A stretch of DNA of 64,000 nt, from positions 3,038,001 to 3,102,000 of the forward strand of contig JAWZSP010000008.1 of assembly GCA_034401135.1 (NCBI GenBank). Direction: 5' to 3'. The DNA is from Volutella citrinella (taxonomy: Eukaryota; Ascomycota; Sordariomycetes; Hypocreales; Nectriaceae). A program made the translations under genes and the position numbers. The notes under the pieces are model-generated. The model saw only the letters and a list, made by a program, of their open reading frames with translations. It was not told where the DNA came from and ran no database searches. The stretch's first letter is position 1. Each line of letters starts with the position of its first letter. This document shows positions 12,671 to 23,234 of this stretch, one piece after another.

Positions 12671-13473
12671 AACATCACACGAAAGTTGCACTCCCACCTT
12701 GTGGACAGCGAACAGGGCACCTTTCCGGCCAGTCTCTTCCCCACTACATGTCCAAGGGCCAGGGGCCATCTAGGATACAAAGACCGGCCGTCCGACCCGA
12801 TACGGGGGCTCTCGCGAACAAAGTACGACTATATGCTGGATTGATCCAGCCTGAACTATGTTGTTACTAATTCTTTAGTGATCGAAGCGATGCGACACCA
12901 CAGGTGCAATTATTGACGGCTAGCGATAGGCAGCCTTGAGGCATGGACGTCAAGACACTGTGACGCCCGAAAAGGGCTAGCACCAAACATCAGAGGATTG
13001 ACACAAAAGCGGAAGGCTCCACCTGAACAGTCCCATGGTGATGCGGGGAGGGGATTCCGGCCGCGGGCTGGATCGGGTTGCGCTGACTGTGCTAGCTACC
13101 ACGTTGCGTCCTCCGTCACTCGGAACAGCGGATATTAGAAAGAAATGAGAAAAACAAGCAGTGAAAACACCCACGATAATTTTCAAATGTCTGGCGGAAC
13201 AGAAGCAACCGTCGAAAGCCTGAGCTTTTCGCTCCTGTTCATCGGGCGGCTCTTTGTGTGTTGAAGCCGAAGCCGAAGCCGACACCACCCACTGTTCCTG
13301 TTCCCGGGCCCAATGAATGCTGTCTTTCCCCGGCATTGACGAAGATGGGCACAGTTCCCGGCTTAGCGTAGTGTAGATCTTGGTCAAGCAAAGTAGTCTT
13401 CCGTTGCGGCCTGCAGTGGAGACCTCTTGGTCAACGTTATCTCATTGATGGTATCTGATTAGCCACCACCGCC
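12671..13473. other. Intergenic region before the C2H2 regulator
   Basis: No gene supported. A 136-residue minus-strand frame (12977-13387) has no recognisable domain and overlaps the likely promoter. The stretch holds the CCG array at 13263-13283. Confidence 0.55.
13263..13283 (+). promoter_or_regulatory. (GAAGCC)3 array: three CCG at 6-bp spacing
   Basis: Three direct hexamer units place CCG at 13267, 13273 and 13279, about 190-210 bp upstream of the C2H2 regulator start. CCG/CGG triplets are the usual half-sites of Zn2Cys6 factors. The array type recurs before at least six other transcription units in this window. Confidence 0.6.
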
Positions 13474-16106
13474 ATGAACGCCGCCCTCGATAACAGCGGC
13501 ACTGCTGTCGACGAGGCAATACTGAATCAATCTGCGAGGGGCCTAGGCGAGAGTATTGATGGAGCTACCAGTAGGAAGGTTGGCACCAGAGACCAGAGGC
13601 AGCGAAGGCGAGTCTGCTCCATCTGCGGGCGAGGTTTCAAGAGGAATGAACACTTGACCCGACATTTTAGAAGACGTATGCCGTGCCATTCACACCAGCC
13701 TGCCATATTCTGCACTGAATGAGACTAATAATGTGCTGGTAGACACCAATGAAAAACCTTTCCGTTGTCGAGAATGCCAGCTTTGCTTTGCCCGCAAAGA
13801 GCTATACGTGCGTCATTCACGAAACATTCATGGAAGGGAGAGACATCAAGTTCCCCCACCCGATATTGTGGGAGCCTCTGCCGGCGCTGCACACATTGCA
13901 GCCAAACCCCTCCCACCTGGCAAAATCCCCCTTGTCACAGCCATCGACCTGCACTATCCAATCGTTTCCCCAATTCCTTCGACTTCTCGAACAGAGCAGA
14001 ACGCCCAAGAAACGATGCTTAAGGAGGTCGAGATTCTGGGGGTCTCTCAGAGGCTTGATTCTAACGCATTGCCGTCTCCTCCATCTACGGGAATCGGGGA
14101 TGGTCAGCTCACCGAGCTCCTAGAGTCCGTTCATGACACTGATACCATGTTGAACTATGCCATGATACCACTATCGGATTTACATGGAGAGGGTATTACT
14201 GAGAATGCGGTGGATCCCCTGGTTCTACCAGACAATGCTGACTCAATGCTCGAATCCTGGTCTTTATGCTGGACCAATGATGAGTATCATTTTGATTCAG
14301 AGAGCCTGAGGGTCGAGATGGTTGAAGCAATCAGTGCTATCAAGGTTTGTCTCAACCCCTGTATAACCTGGTCTTTGTCGGCTGCACTATCATTCCCAAC
14401 TCTGTTACAAGTATCCAGTTTGCTAAGCCCACTCGTCAACTAGTCTTCCAAGCAAAATGGCCTTGACCAGTCCTCCATACCACCAGCATCGGAACTAGAA
14501 GCCTATAGGGCGTCGATGATGTCCACAGGCAACGTTTTAATGTCATTCATCCACACAAGAACCATGTTTCGAGCAGGCGAGCCAGGTCTGTAGGGTTGGA
14601 TGCAATACTTATTGAACAGTATCTGACACTCTACATAGGTCTGAATCTGGCCCTATTTGGTGAGGCTGCCTTCCATTGTGAGGACGAACGGAATGCCTCT
14701 ATACTACTGAGGGCCTCTCGGCTGGTTGTAATTGACTGGGTGAGTATGGCAATGGCACCTTATAAAGTCACTGAGCAAACATTATTGACATAGCCGTGTC
14801 TGAGCAGTTGTCAAAACATCAGAGCCATCCTGTGCCTCTGTGGTTAATCAATTCGCTCTTGATCGTGCAATTAAGACAACTACAGCTGGGTGGGCTTGAG
14901 GTAACCGATGACTGGGGAGGTGTGATACGAAATCTTCTCGCTATTTCGAACATGCCAGAGCGTGTAGAAGTTGTGGACACTGCGAAATACAAATGCCTTG
15001 AGTATGAGATTCCATGGTACACTTTTATCCTAGCAGAGATGAGAAAGCGGTAGGTTTGGCTATCATCTAGGTTACACAGTTAGACGCTAATGAGCTGCCC
15101 TAGGAGTCTCATGTGTGTGCTCATCGGTGTCAGTTTCTGGTCAGCCACGGTTGCATGTGAAGTTCCACTGAGCCATTACGCCGTGGGATGTCTTAGTCCA
15201 CCTTGTAATGGTGCTTTGTGGGACAGCAGCTCATATGAAGAGTGGGAGAGCCATCACAGACACACAGAAGCTTCCAGGTCTTGGCAGGAGCTTATAGAGT
15301 TCCTTTCAGAGGATTCTATTAGTCCTACGACCGATTTCGCGTCATTGGCTTTGCTATCAGGGATTCGACTTTACGCTATCCAATTACGAGAGTCATGCAC
15401 ACTCCCATCCTCACACTTACGTGACCGGAGGAACGAACTTTTCAACGCTTGGAATGCAAGAGAGCTTTTACCACGGGCAAGGTCTTCATTAGGGCGGTTC
15501 ATCCCTCCTCTTGCGCTCTATACCCGAATAGAAGCAGAGATTGACATCGACGAGGCATTGAAATGCTTCAACACACACAGATTCTTAGACATGCGTGAGT
15601 GTTTACAAGACGGCAACCTCGCCCTCGCTTTCCGACTATCTCTCAGCTGTATAATCGAGTCGTGCTCCGCTGATTGCGGACTCCCTGTCACGCTTGCTAC
15701 TCCCTGCGGTACGTGGAATTCAGCATAGTATCCCCGGCTTCGAGTTTCGCTTTGCACCGACGCTCCTGCTTCCCTCTTGACTCTATAAGGCTAAGCGCTA
15801 TTTTTTTTAGCCATTATTATTTGCGAATATGCGGCAGTACTATGTGACCAATCGTCTCCAGACCCGGAAGCCGTTGGTGCACTGAGACGCGTATTGGAAA
15901 TCATCGACATGTCCAACGGGACTGTGTTTTTGGGCAAACTTTGGGACCAGTTGCAGCTTCTTGTTTGCCGTTACACCGGTAAGACTCGGATACGCAGATC
16001 TCCTTATTCTTGGGGATGCTTCTAACTATTGCTAGGCATTGTTGACCTGTTGGTGGCTTCCTATGGTTACTGTCAAATGTTGGGCACCTTAAGTTTGACG
16101 GTGTAG
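13474..16106 (+). CDS. C2H2 zinc-finger transcription factor
   Basis: A multi-exon gene. Exon 1 (13474-13675) and exon 2 (from 13743) join across an intron inside the zinc-finger linker to give two tandem C2H2 fingers: CSICGRGFKRNEHLTRH and CRECQLCFARKELYVRH, linked by RHTNEKPFR. Later exons include segments near 14450-14590, 14639-14740, 14796-15050 and 15100-15720, then 15811-15979 (LRRVLEIIDMSNGTVFLGKL), ending at 16104-16106. Middle exon boundaries are approximate. Total length is roughly 700 residues, typical of C2H2 factors with a long fungal_trans-like C-terminal part. Finger 1 helix residues R(-1), H(3), R(6) suggest GGG recognition, and finger 2 has R(-1) and R(6), so a G-rich site like GNGGGG is predicted. 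That could fit the TGGGGTA motifs nearby. A CCG array lies in its own promoter. Confidence 0.85.
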
Positions 16107-16377
16107 AGGGATTCATCCGAATAGAAGTTATGTTTTAGGAGAACTTGGTCAGGTGAAAATGTTAGGCATGTTGAGTGAGCTTGAAGAGTCGAAAATGAGG
16201 GGCGTGAGGAACTTGGCGACTTGTCTATAACATGCGTCGGACTTCCCACAGTTGCCCAATGATTTATTCATCATAGATGCTACGCATGCCTATTAAACGA
16301 GACAAAATACACTTTCAGCCTGGGGTACACAGGATTCGTGGCCATATTTATTTGACTGGGCGCGCAATCTTGCCACT

Positions 16378-17580
16378 CTATCTGTTCTTGGCCAGGTCAC
16401 GAGCCCACACGATCTCGTCCCGCTCCCAGACAAATGTCAGTGCCGATGCTATCGGCCCAAGAACCAGCACACGTAGAATAATCTCAGACCATCCTCTGAA
16501 ACCAAGCTTTGCAAATTCATGATGGAGCTCATTTTCGTCCCTGGCGTGAACAGCAAGACGGATCACGAGTCCCCAGATGACATAGGCTATGCCGGAAAGT
16601 ATGTAGTCCCACTGCATGAAGATATGGACACCTTCTGCAACACTCGTGACGGCAGTCTCACGAAATGGCAATGTCGGAATGAAGATCTGGCCTGGTACAA
16701 GGCTAGATGCATAGCGTTCATTCAGTAACCCGGGAACCAGAAGTGCCGATGCTGATACCGAAACGGTATATAAATGAGAACCTGCGCCGATTAACAGACC
16801 CACTGCATAGACCGATCGCAAGAGATTGATTTCATCCTTGCTCTTGACTCTGCGATTGCCTGTCCTGCGAGCATAGTATGCCCGCGCGGCAACCAGGACA
16901 CCATGGCTGAACACTGGGAAGGCTAGCCACAATGCGATCGTGTTAATTTTGAATGTCGAGCTAATGACAGTGGGGGCGGGCAACACTGCAATAACTGTGA
17001 AAAGCACGTATCCCACCAGAACAACCGAAGGGGTTGCTTGCAGTGAGGCGTAGTCTTGTGCCCTAATTGACGCGCTGCTAGGGCTGAAGATGGTGCCTGC
17101 ATGCGACAAGTGGTAACACAGGTAGAATGGTATCACAGTTGCAAAGCCGTGCATCTGGATTATGATACCAAGAGTTGTTGCGCTATTTTCCGGTGAGCTT
17201 TTGGTCTGCAAGACGGATTGATAATGGATAACCCACGTTGGGACGGCAGCATTGCCACTTCGGCTGGCCTCTACTAATGCTAAGATATAGGTTGCGACGA
17301 ATCCGCCAGCAAATGGAATGTTGGCAAGTGACACTTGGGTTGTGTTGCCATCCATTATTACCCAGAAGAACGTCACAAGGCCCTTGATGACGACATCAAT
17401 AGGCCAGATGCCCGTGAACCTGCCTCCGAATGGTGTTCCGTCTGGTAAGATATCGGCGCGAATGACTGACCAGACTTCCCATAGGAGCCCGTTGCGAACA
17501 GCGAAGTAGTAAAGCGCATAGTATGCGAAGAGCCAGATGAGGATGAGACCCGCTCGAAAGATGTACAGACCCTGAGCCAT
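16378..17580 (-). CDS. Polytopic membrane protein, AscI-family terpene-cyclase-like
   Basis: A single exon of 400 residues from the ATG at 17578-17580 (MAQGLYIFRAG). The longer in-frame extension to 17691 lacks hydrophobic character. There are about eight hydrophobic helices. The conserved-looking stretch LPDGTPFGGRFTGIWPID followed by an aromatic-rich helix (FFWVIMDG) resembles the membrane-bound AscI-type proteins of fungal meroterpenoid clusters, where some members cyclise farnesylated substrates. Many members of the wider family have no known function, so cyclase activity is an inference. It is divergently transcribed from the BVMO at 18.1 kb. The shared spacer carries both motif families found across the cluster, so the two are probably co-expressed. 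Confidence 0.65.
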   Translation of the reverse strand: MAQGLYIFRAGLILIWLFAYYALYYFAVRNGLLWEVWSVIRADILPDGTPFGGRFTGIWPIDVVIKGLVTFFWVIMDGNTTQVSLANIPFAGGFVATYILALVEASRSGNAAVPTWVIHYQSVLQTKSSPENSATTLGIIIQMHGFATVIPFYLCYHLSHAGTIFSPSSASIRAQDYASLQATPSVVLVGYVLFTVIAVLPAPTVISSTFKINTIALWLAFPVFSHGVLVAARAYYARRTGNRRVKSKDEINLLRSVYAVGLLIGAGSHLYTVSVSASALLVPGLLNERYASSLVPGQIFIPTLPFRETAVTSVAEGVHIFMQWDYILSGIAYVIWGLVIRLAVHARDENELHHEFAKLGFRGWSEIILRVLVLGPIASALTFVWERDEIVWARDLAKNR

Positions 17581-17790
17581 AACGTTGGTGGAGGGGAATA
17601 TGTGATATTGGAGACGATTGTGAGTGTCAAACAGTGAACGTGAACGCGTGGAGGATGATTGAGTATGAGATGGTGAGTTTAGGGCTTGCAATAGCTGTGT
17701 ATGTTCAACTTTGACGCTTGGAGCATGAGTCCCCTGCTTCTTTTGCCTCAGTTCGGTTATGGGGACGACGGTGGGCAGCGCCCCAACTCT

Positions 17791-17806
17791 GAACCCGAGC
17801 CCGAGC
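17791..17806 (+). promoter_or_regulatory. CCG-N3-CCG site in a bidirectional promoter
   Basis: GAACCCGAGCCCGAGC places CCG at 17795 and 17801, between the AscI-like gene (start 17580, minus) and the BVMO (start 18132, plus). It is a two-unit version of the array seen elsewhere. Confidence 0.5.
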
Positions 17807-17843
17807 TACTTGTATCATCCCCACACCGCCCGTTCTTTACTAC

Positions 17844-17872
17844 TACCCCACCTCAAACCATAGTCTGGGGTA
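17844..17872 (+). promoter_or_regulatory. Inverted TACCCCA-N15-TGGGGTA pair
   Basis: TACCCCA at 17844-17850 and TGGGGTA at 17866-17872, in the same bidirectional spacer as the CCG site. A further TTGGGGTGG lies near 17949. Confidence 0.5.
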
Positions 17873-18131
17873 ATGCTTTGTTGCCACCCTCCCCAAATGC
17901 CTTTGACTTGTCCTTGAAGCACCGGGTTGTGAACAGCGTCTGTGCTTATTGGGGTGGTGCAGTCTGAAGTGCTCGTCAGTGCCGGCAGCAGAGGTGCCCT
18001 CATGCTCAAATGTAGTATAAATGAAACAATAAGAACAAGAAGAATCCGGGATGACGAATACACATGTCCGTATCTCATCCATCAATTCACCAAAAACACA
18101 ACTGAACGCCGCCCCCACAATCACCAGAATG

Positions 18132-19703
18132 CACTCCAAGCCTGCCCCCACGGCTGATTCGAGCCCTGACTTCGACGCGATTATCGTTGGAGCCGGCTTC
18201 GTTGGTTGCCATCTTCTGTACAGCCTTCGCGCCTCCGGTTTTCGATGCCTAGCTATTGATGAAGCCCCAGAGATTGGTGGAGTCTGGTACTGGAACTGTT
18301 ATCCCGGTGCCCGTGTCGACTCCAGAGTTCCAATCTATGAGTATTCCAACCGGCTACTCTGGAAAGATTGGACCTGGAAGCAGAGATATCCGTCCCGCGA
18401 TGAAGTTTGTGGGTACTTTGAACATGTCGAGAGGAAGCTGCACTTGAAGAAGGACATGCTCTTGGGAACACGAGTTAATTCGGCTGCCTGGAATGATGAC
18501 GCTGGAACTTGGTCTGTCAGCTCCAGCGATGGAGTTACGCGAACTTCAAAGTTTCTCCTGCTCAGTACTGGGTTCGCGGCCAAGGCGTACATACCCAACA
18601 TCAAGGGTCTCGACCTCTTTCATGGTCTGGCTTGCCATACCAGCAGATGGCCCCAGGGCGGTATCGATTGTGACAACAAGCGGATCGGAGTCATCGGAAA
18701 CGGTTCAAGCGGTCTCCAGGTCATCCAGGAGCTTGGCCCCAAGGCCAAATCGTTGACAGTCTTCCAGCGAAGCCCTACGTGCGCTCTCCCGATGGGACAG
18801 GAGAATTTGGAAGCCAAGGACCAATCGTCGAACAAGGACTCCTACCCCGATATCTACAAACAACGCAAACAAACCTTTGGAGGGGTAGACTTCACATTCC
18901 TACCTTATCTTGGAGCTGATGCAACTCCCGAGGAGAGAGCTGCCAAATTCGAAAAGATTTGGAAAAATGGGGGCCTTTCGTTTTGGCTCGGCACTTACGT
19001 TGATGTCCTGAGAGATGCGACCATCAATGCCGAAGCCTATCATTTCTGGCGAAGCAAGGTGCTACCACGGATCAAAGATCCCAAGAAGGCAAAGATTCTT
19101 GCGCCCGAGAAGCAGCCATATCTCTTTGGCACCAAGAGGGCAACACTAGAGCAGCGTCTATATGAAGTCTACAACCAAGACAACGTGAACATTGTTGACA
19201 CCAAGGCCAACCCAATCGCCGAGGCCACCGCCTCAGGACTCAAGCTCCAGGATGGCGAGATTCATGATCTCGATGTCATTGTCTTCGGCACTGGCTTCGA
19301 CTCCATCACCGGGCCCCTTCTGGCCATTGACATCAAAGGCAAGAAGAACAAAACACTCCAGGAGCATTGGGGTAACGGAACCAAGACTCAACTGGGTCTC
19401 ATGGCAGCTGGGTTCCCGAACATGATCATCTTGTACGGTCCTCACGGTCCTACATCCTTCTGCAACGGGCCTACCTGCGCTGAAATGTACGCGGAATGGG
19501 TTCTGGATACACTGCTCCACATGAGAGCCAACGAGATTGATCGCATCGACACGACCGAAGAAGCCGAGGCGAGATGGAAGGAGACTATCAACGCAATTGG
19601 CAATGCTACCCTGATACCCCAGACGGACTCTGAGTACATGGGGAGCAACATTCCGGGCAAGGTTCGAGAGTGCCTTAACTTCCTTGGCGGGTTTCCAGAG
19701 TAA
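18132..19703 (+). CDS. Flavin Baeyer-Villiger-type monooxygenase
   Basis: A single exon, 523 residues from ATG 18132 (MHSKPAPTADSSPDFDAIIV); the in-frame ATG at 18051 would give 550. FAD-binding GAGFVG comes near the start. The Baeyer-Villiger fingerprint FxGxxxHxxxWP is present as FHGLACHTSRWP, followed by the NADPH-binding motif GNGSSG, then FGTGFDSITG near the C-terminal third. This is the cyclohexanone-monooxygenase class: it inserts oxygen next to a ketone to give an ester or lactone, using FAD, NADPH and O2. The substrate is unknown. Neighbouring SDRs could supply the ketone. Its promoter is shared with the AscI-like gene. Confidence 0.92.
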   Translation, partial: HSKPAPTADSSPDFDAIIVGAGFVGCHLLYSLRASGFRCLAIDEAPEIGGVWYWNCYPGARVDSRVPIYEYSNRLLWKDWTWKQRYPSRDEVCGYFEHVERKLHLKKDMLLGTRVNSAAWNDDAGTWSVSSSDGVTRTSKFLLLSTGFAAKAYIPNIKGLDLFHGLACHTSRWPQGGIDCDNKRIGVIGNGSSGLQVIQELGPKAKSLTVFQRSPTCALPMGQENLEAKDQSSNKDSYPDIYKQRKQTFGGVDFTFLPYLGADATPEERAAKFEKIWKNGGLSFWLGTYVDVLRDATINAEAYHFWRSKVLPRIKDPKKAKILAPEKQPYLFGTKRATLEQRLYEVYNQDNVNIVDTKANPIAEATASGLKLQDGEIHDLDVIVFGTGFDSITGPLLAIDIKGKKNKTLQEHWGNGTKTQLGLMAAGFPNMIILYGPHGPTSFCNGPTCAEMYAEWVLDTLLHMRANEIDRIDTTEEAEARWKETINAIGNATLIPQTDSEYMGSNIPGKVRECLNFLGGFPE

Positions 19704-19901
19704 AACAGGATCATCAACCAGGAGATTCAAGATGGCTACCCAGGTTTCACCTTTTCGTAAGAGGTCAGCACTCACTAGTTGCGGTTTCTTTTGTCTGCAA
19801 TTGTCAAGTAGTGAATCACAGGAGAAGACCGAGTTGTATTGACATCAGTATTCTATCAATGTCCCCTTGAACACTGCATGTCCACCCTCAAGCGCATGAC
19901 A

Positions 19902-20567
19902 CTACCCTGTTTGTGCTGACTGCTCGATCACGTCTATCAGAGCCCCGCCTTGGAGCGTCTTCATATGTCTTGAATTGATTACAATGTCCTCACCAAAGTA
20001 GGCCGAGTAAGCCCCTAGGCCGTCTTCTTTGAACTCAGGGCCCCATTCAAATGGACCAGAGACAAGCGAGAAGGCTTTTGAATCGTCAATATGAAGACTG
20101 CGGCGGACCTCAGCTCGGAGCTCCGTTATTGTCATGTCCACCACGGCTTCTGGTGGGCGCACAAAGTACAGCACCTCTCGACCTCTCTTGTTGACTCTCA
20201 GACGCTCCACGTCAGATGGTTCACGTCGCTTCCAGCCCCTCCTGTCTTCATTCCCAGGATCCAGTGCTTCCGGTACCAATACAAAACTCTCTCGTTCCTG
20301 AATGAACGACGTTCGAGAGAAGCACAGTCCAAACTCAGGTGTCGTTGGAGGAATTGGACAAAGTTCAAGCTTGCAACCAGTGAACAGGCAGGTGTTTCCA
20401 ATATTTTCCGATGGGTTCATGGTTCGAAGCCAGCCTAAATCTGCTGAGCGACCTAATGTAGGGACCAGGCGCACAATTGCATTGTGTAGTTCCCTGCGCA
20501 CCGGGCATTTGTGTGTCCATTCCATGCGAGAGTTCCTACCAAACTCGGAGAAGACACAATTCTTCAT
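19902..20567 (-). CDS. Uncharacterised protein, 221 residues
   Basis: An open frame of 221 codons from ATG 20567 with no stop and no need for introns. The family was not recognised. There is no signal peptide or membrane helix. The C-terminal half looks folded (VLYFVRPPEAVVDMTITEL, LVSGPFEWGPEF, YFGEDIVI), with a basic segment around KRREPSDVERLRVNKRGRE. The antisense strand also carries shorter open frames, so coding status is probable rather than certain. It is divergent from the SDR at 21.1 kb, and the spacer contains TACCCCA/TGGGGTA sites, so it may be a member of the cluster. Confidence 0.5.
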   Translation of the reverse strand: MKNCVFSEFGRNSRMEWTHKCPVRRELHNAIVRLVPTLGRSADLGWLRTMNPSENIGNTCLFTGCKLELCPIPPTTPEFGLCFSRTSFIQERESFVLVPEALDPGNEDRRGWKRREPSDVERLRVNKRGREVLYFVRPPEAVVDMTITELRAEVRRSLHIDDSKAFSLVSGPFEWGPEFKEDGLGAYSAYFGEDIVINSRHMKTLQGGALIDVIEQSAQTG

Positions 20568-20836
20568 CTCTTCTTGGCAAATATTGAAATCGTGCTTTAT
20601 CCAGACGCCTTCCGAGTGTCCAAAATGTTAGCTGGTGGACCTCGGCATGGTGGCGGAGGGTTGGGGGGCGAGGGGGACATCAATACCATTTTGGAGAAGG
20701 ACTTCCGCGTGAAGGCTCTTGCTCGACTTCGATAGGACACTGCCATTGGCGCTACTTCCCATGATCTTGCAAGCAGTCGCAGCGTCAGAAGGGTTAGGCG
20801 CGATCCGGTGGTGAAGGAATGGACAAGATGGACGGC

Positions 20837-20919
20837 TACCCCAATCCAGGTGGGGTAGTTCTTGAAGCCGAGCCCACTGACCCCATCAAGCCCATGCCGC
20901 ACTGACTGGTACTGGGGTA
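20837..20919 (+). promoter_or_regulatory. TACCCCA-N7-TGGGGTA pair plus a third TGGGGTA
   Basis: TACCCCA 20837-20843, TGGGGTA 20851-20857 and TGGGGTA 20913-20919 lie 170-250 bp upstream of the SDR at 21089 and 270-350 bp upstream of the orphan gene at 20567. A single GAAGCCGAGCCC half-array (20864-20875) sits between them. Confidence 0.55.
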
Positions 20920-21088
20920 TGTCCGTGCTGGTAAGTGGATACAACTCCAGCTAATCAAGAGTTGTTCAAGCACAAGGGACAGATATCGCATCCCAAAGGT
21001 TGCCCTTCTACGCGGAACGACAATTCGGTCCTCCTCAGACTATCATTTACTATCATTGACGCATTACCGTTACTGTTATCCTCTAACC

Positions 21089-22086
21089 ATGTCGGACAAG
21101 GCCTACATTGTCACCGGGGCTGCCGGCGGTATCGGCAACGAAATAGTACGTAATCTCGTTCAGAAGCAAAATGCCAACGTCATCGCCACCGATATCGTTG
21201 AAGGGCCCTTGAGCACCCAAAAGGAAACTTACGGCAAGAAGCTCATTGTCATCGTCGGAGATATTGTCGATGTCAGTTCGAATTTCTACTGCCCCTTTCA
21301 CCATTGACACCCGTTGGCTAAACTTGACTCACCAACCAGCCCGCCCTGTCCGAAGCATGCGTCAAGGCGGCGATTGACAACTTTGGGCGCCTTGACGGGG
21401 TTTCGCTTACCGCTGGCGTTTTCGGGAGTTGCTACAGGCTTGCTGATGCATCGGTCGACAAATGGAAGCGAGGGTTTGACATCAATGTCTTTGCACACCT
21501 GAATGCTGTCGGTTTTGCACTTTTACCTCTTACTCGCAACCGACTGACATCGTCCAGCTTCGCTTCGCTCTCCCCGAGCTGCGCAAGACAAAGGGCTGTG
21601 TCGTGGCTGCTACTTCTGGGGCAGGTGATGCCGCCCTGTTTTCTGGATGGGGATTCTATGGCGCGTCCAAAGCAGCTGTCGGTTTCCTAATCAAGCAGAT
21701 TCATCTCGAGGAGCCGCACGTTACGGCAGTTGGTATCTCTCCGGGATTGTGTGATACCAAGATGATTGATGGGTTGAGAAGTGGCAAGAGTAGGCTTGCG
21801 GGTCCCTAATAATGTAAGGATGCCATCGCTGACTTGACCGTTCGCAGCCGAAGGGTGGACCGATGAAGATGTCGCATCGTATGAGGATTTTGTGTCAAAG
21901 ATTGAGATGGTCACTCCAGAGATTGCCGCAAACTCCTATGCTCAGTGCCTCACCAAAGGCTCGCGCGAGCTCTCTGGGCTCATCATTGATTACGATGATG
22001 CACGCCTGCCCATCGAAGATAAGCTAAAGAGAAAGGACACGATGGAGCGCCGGTCCTATACACAGTACTCGGACCAAGCTAGTTGA
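21089..22086 (+). CDS. Short-chain dehydrogenase/reductase (SDR)
   Basis: Four exons (21089-21271, 21340-21507, 21558-21789, 21848-22086) give 273 residues. Cofactor motif TGAAGGIG, an acidic TDIV at the end of beta-2 favouring NAD, a catalytic Ser within ATSGAGDAALF, YGASKAA with Tyr and Lys, and SPGLCDTKM are present. It is more distant from the two SDRs at 10-12 kb and has different intron positions. NNAG is replaced by LTAG. The substrate is unknown. The promoter carries three TGGGGTA-type sites. Confidence 0.9.
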
Positions 22087-22545
22087 ATAATTGCGGGATG
22101 AGGACTTGTGGGGATGATTGAGTTGCATAGCAGATAGTAACCACTGAAACATATTTGTAGTGTCCATAACATCGAAGGCCTTAACGTGAGCTCTCCCCCC
22201 ATCTGTGTCTTACCTGCGTGTCCCATTGGTAATTGTTGTACAGAGCCATGAACAACAGGCATGACTGATCTAGCCAATCTGCACCCTGGCTGCATTCCAT
22301 GGCCACTTTTTTTCATAAGGCCGGCTTTGGTTGTATTTGGCCACTCAGGGTGCATCCAGGAAACTTCACCTGCTTGGCAGATACACAATTGACAATCACG
22401 AGCAACCGCATCTTTTTAGAATACAGGTGGGCATGACAATAGTGACGGCAAGATGTATTTCCGCAAGGCGCACCAAGGTGCAACACGACTTCATTCTTTG
22501 TCCAGTCTAATAGCAGAAAAGCCCAAGCTGGCGATACCTCAACTT
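22087..22545. other. Intergenic, convergent gene ends
   Basis: This stretch lies between the stop of the third SDR and the stop of the minus-strand DUF3237-like gene. Nothing beyond probable 3' untranslated sequence is seen. Confidence 0.6.
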
Positions 22546-23097
22546 CTATCCCACCTTGGAAATTTGGTAGCTAATCTCAATCTTGGCCCCCTCCACGAGC
22601 GTCTTAGCCTTCCCCGCAGCAATGAAGACGGCACTGTTGACCCAACCAAACTCCTTTGATCGACTGTAGATCCTCGGCGTCATGTAGAGATACTCTTCTC
22701 CAAAGTCGAAGCTGGCTCCAGCAACACCACTAAACACCTCAGTCGTCCCTGGTGTCATGGTAAACTTGCCCAGGTAATGCATGTCCAGATTGATACCACC
22801 AGGGCCAATAGAGCCCATTCTCGCATCTACCGTTGCTGTGTTTTGGCCCTGGCCCAGGCCCATCCAGTCAGATATGGACTTGATCTCAAACCTGGTCTTT
22901 CCGTCGACAGTCTCTACATATCCACTGTCTCCTGAAGTTCATTTTGTCAGTCTTGTACCTGGACTTGGATTAATGTAGAGCAACGAACCGTCGACTACGG
23001 TGAGATCAGAAAATTCATTACCGGGTCCCATTCCATTCGGGATGGACACCTGCACGTAGACGTTGAAGACGGGTGTCAGCTTGAGATAAGAGGCCAT
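22546..23097 (-). CDS. DUF3237-family-like small protein
   Basis: Two exons, 22989-23097 and 22546-22931, with a 57-bp intron carrying a CTGAC branch site, give 164 residues. The pattern fits the DUF3237 beta-barrel family: an N-terminal strand (LKLTPVFNVYVQV), GPGNEF with a short hydrophilic centre, DARMGSIGPGG, and a C-terminal 'YMTPRIYSRSKEFGWVNSAV' followed by a final strand ending ISYQISKV. There is no signal peptide. Family members turn up beside biosynthetic or catabolic genes in fungi and bacteria, but their reaction is mostly unknown. Upstream are a 12-bp tandem repeat rich in GGGG/CCCC and a three-unit CCG array. Confidence 0.65.
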
Positions 23098-23234
23098 TAT
23101 GATGTATGAAAGTGCGAGTATGTGTTGATTGTTGATTGTATCACTGATAGTCAATCTACTAACTTGGGCGCCATCTTTTCGGCTCTCATCGTCGCATTTA
23201 TCATGTGCACATTGTAAGTAACCCCCACTTCGTT

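Noticed and set aside
12977..13387. 136-codon minus-strand frame before the C2H2 gene
   Set aside because: No domain, and it overlaps the CCG array and probable promoter; the AS repeat is a read-through of the GAAGCC units.
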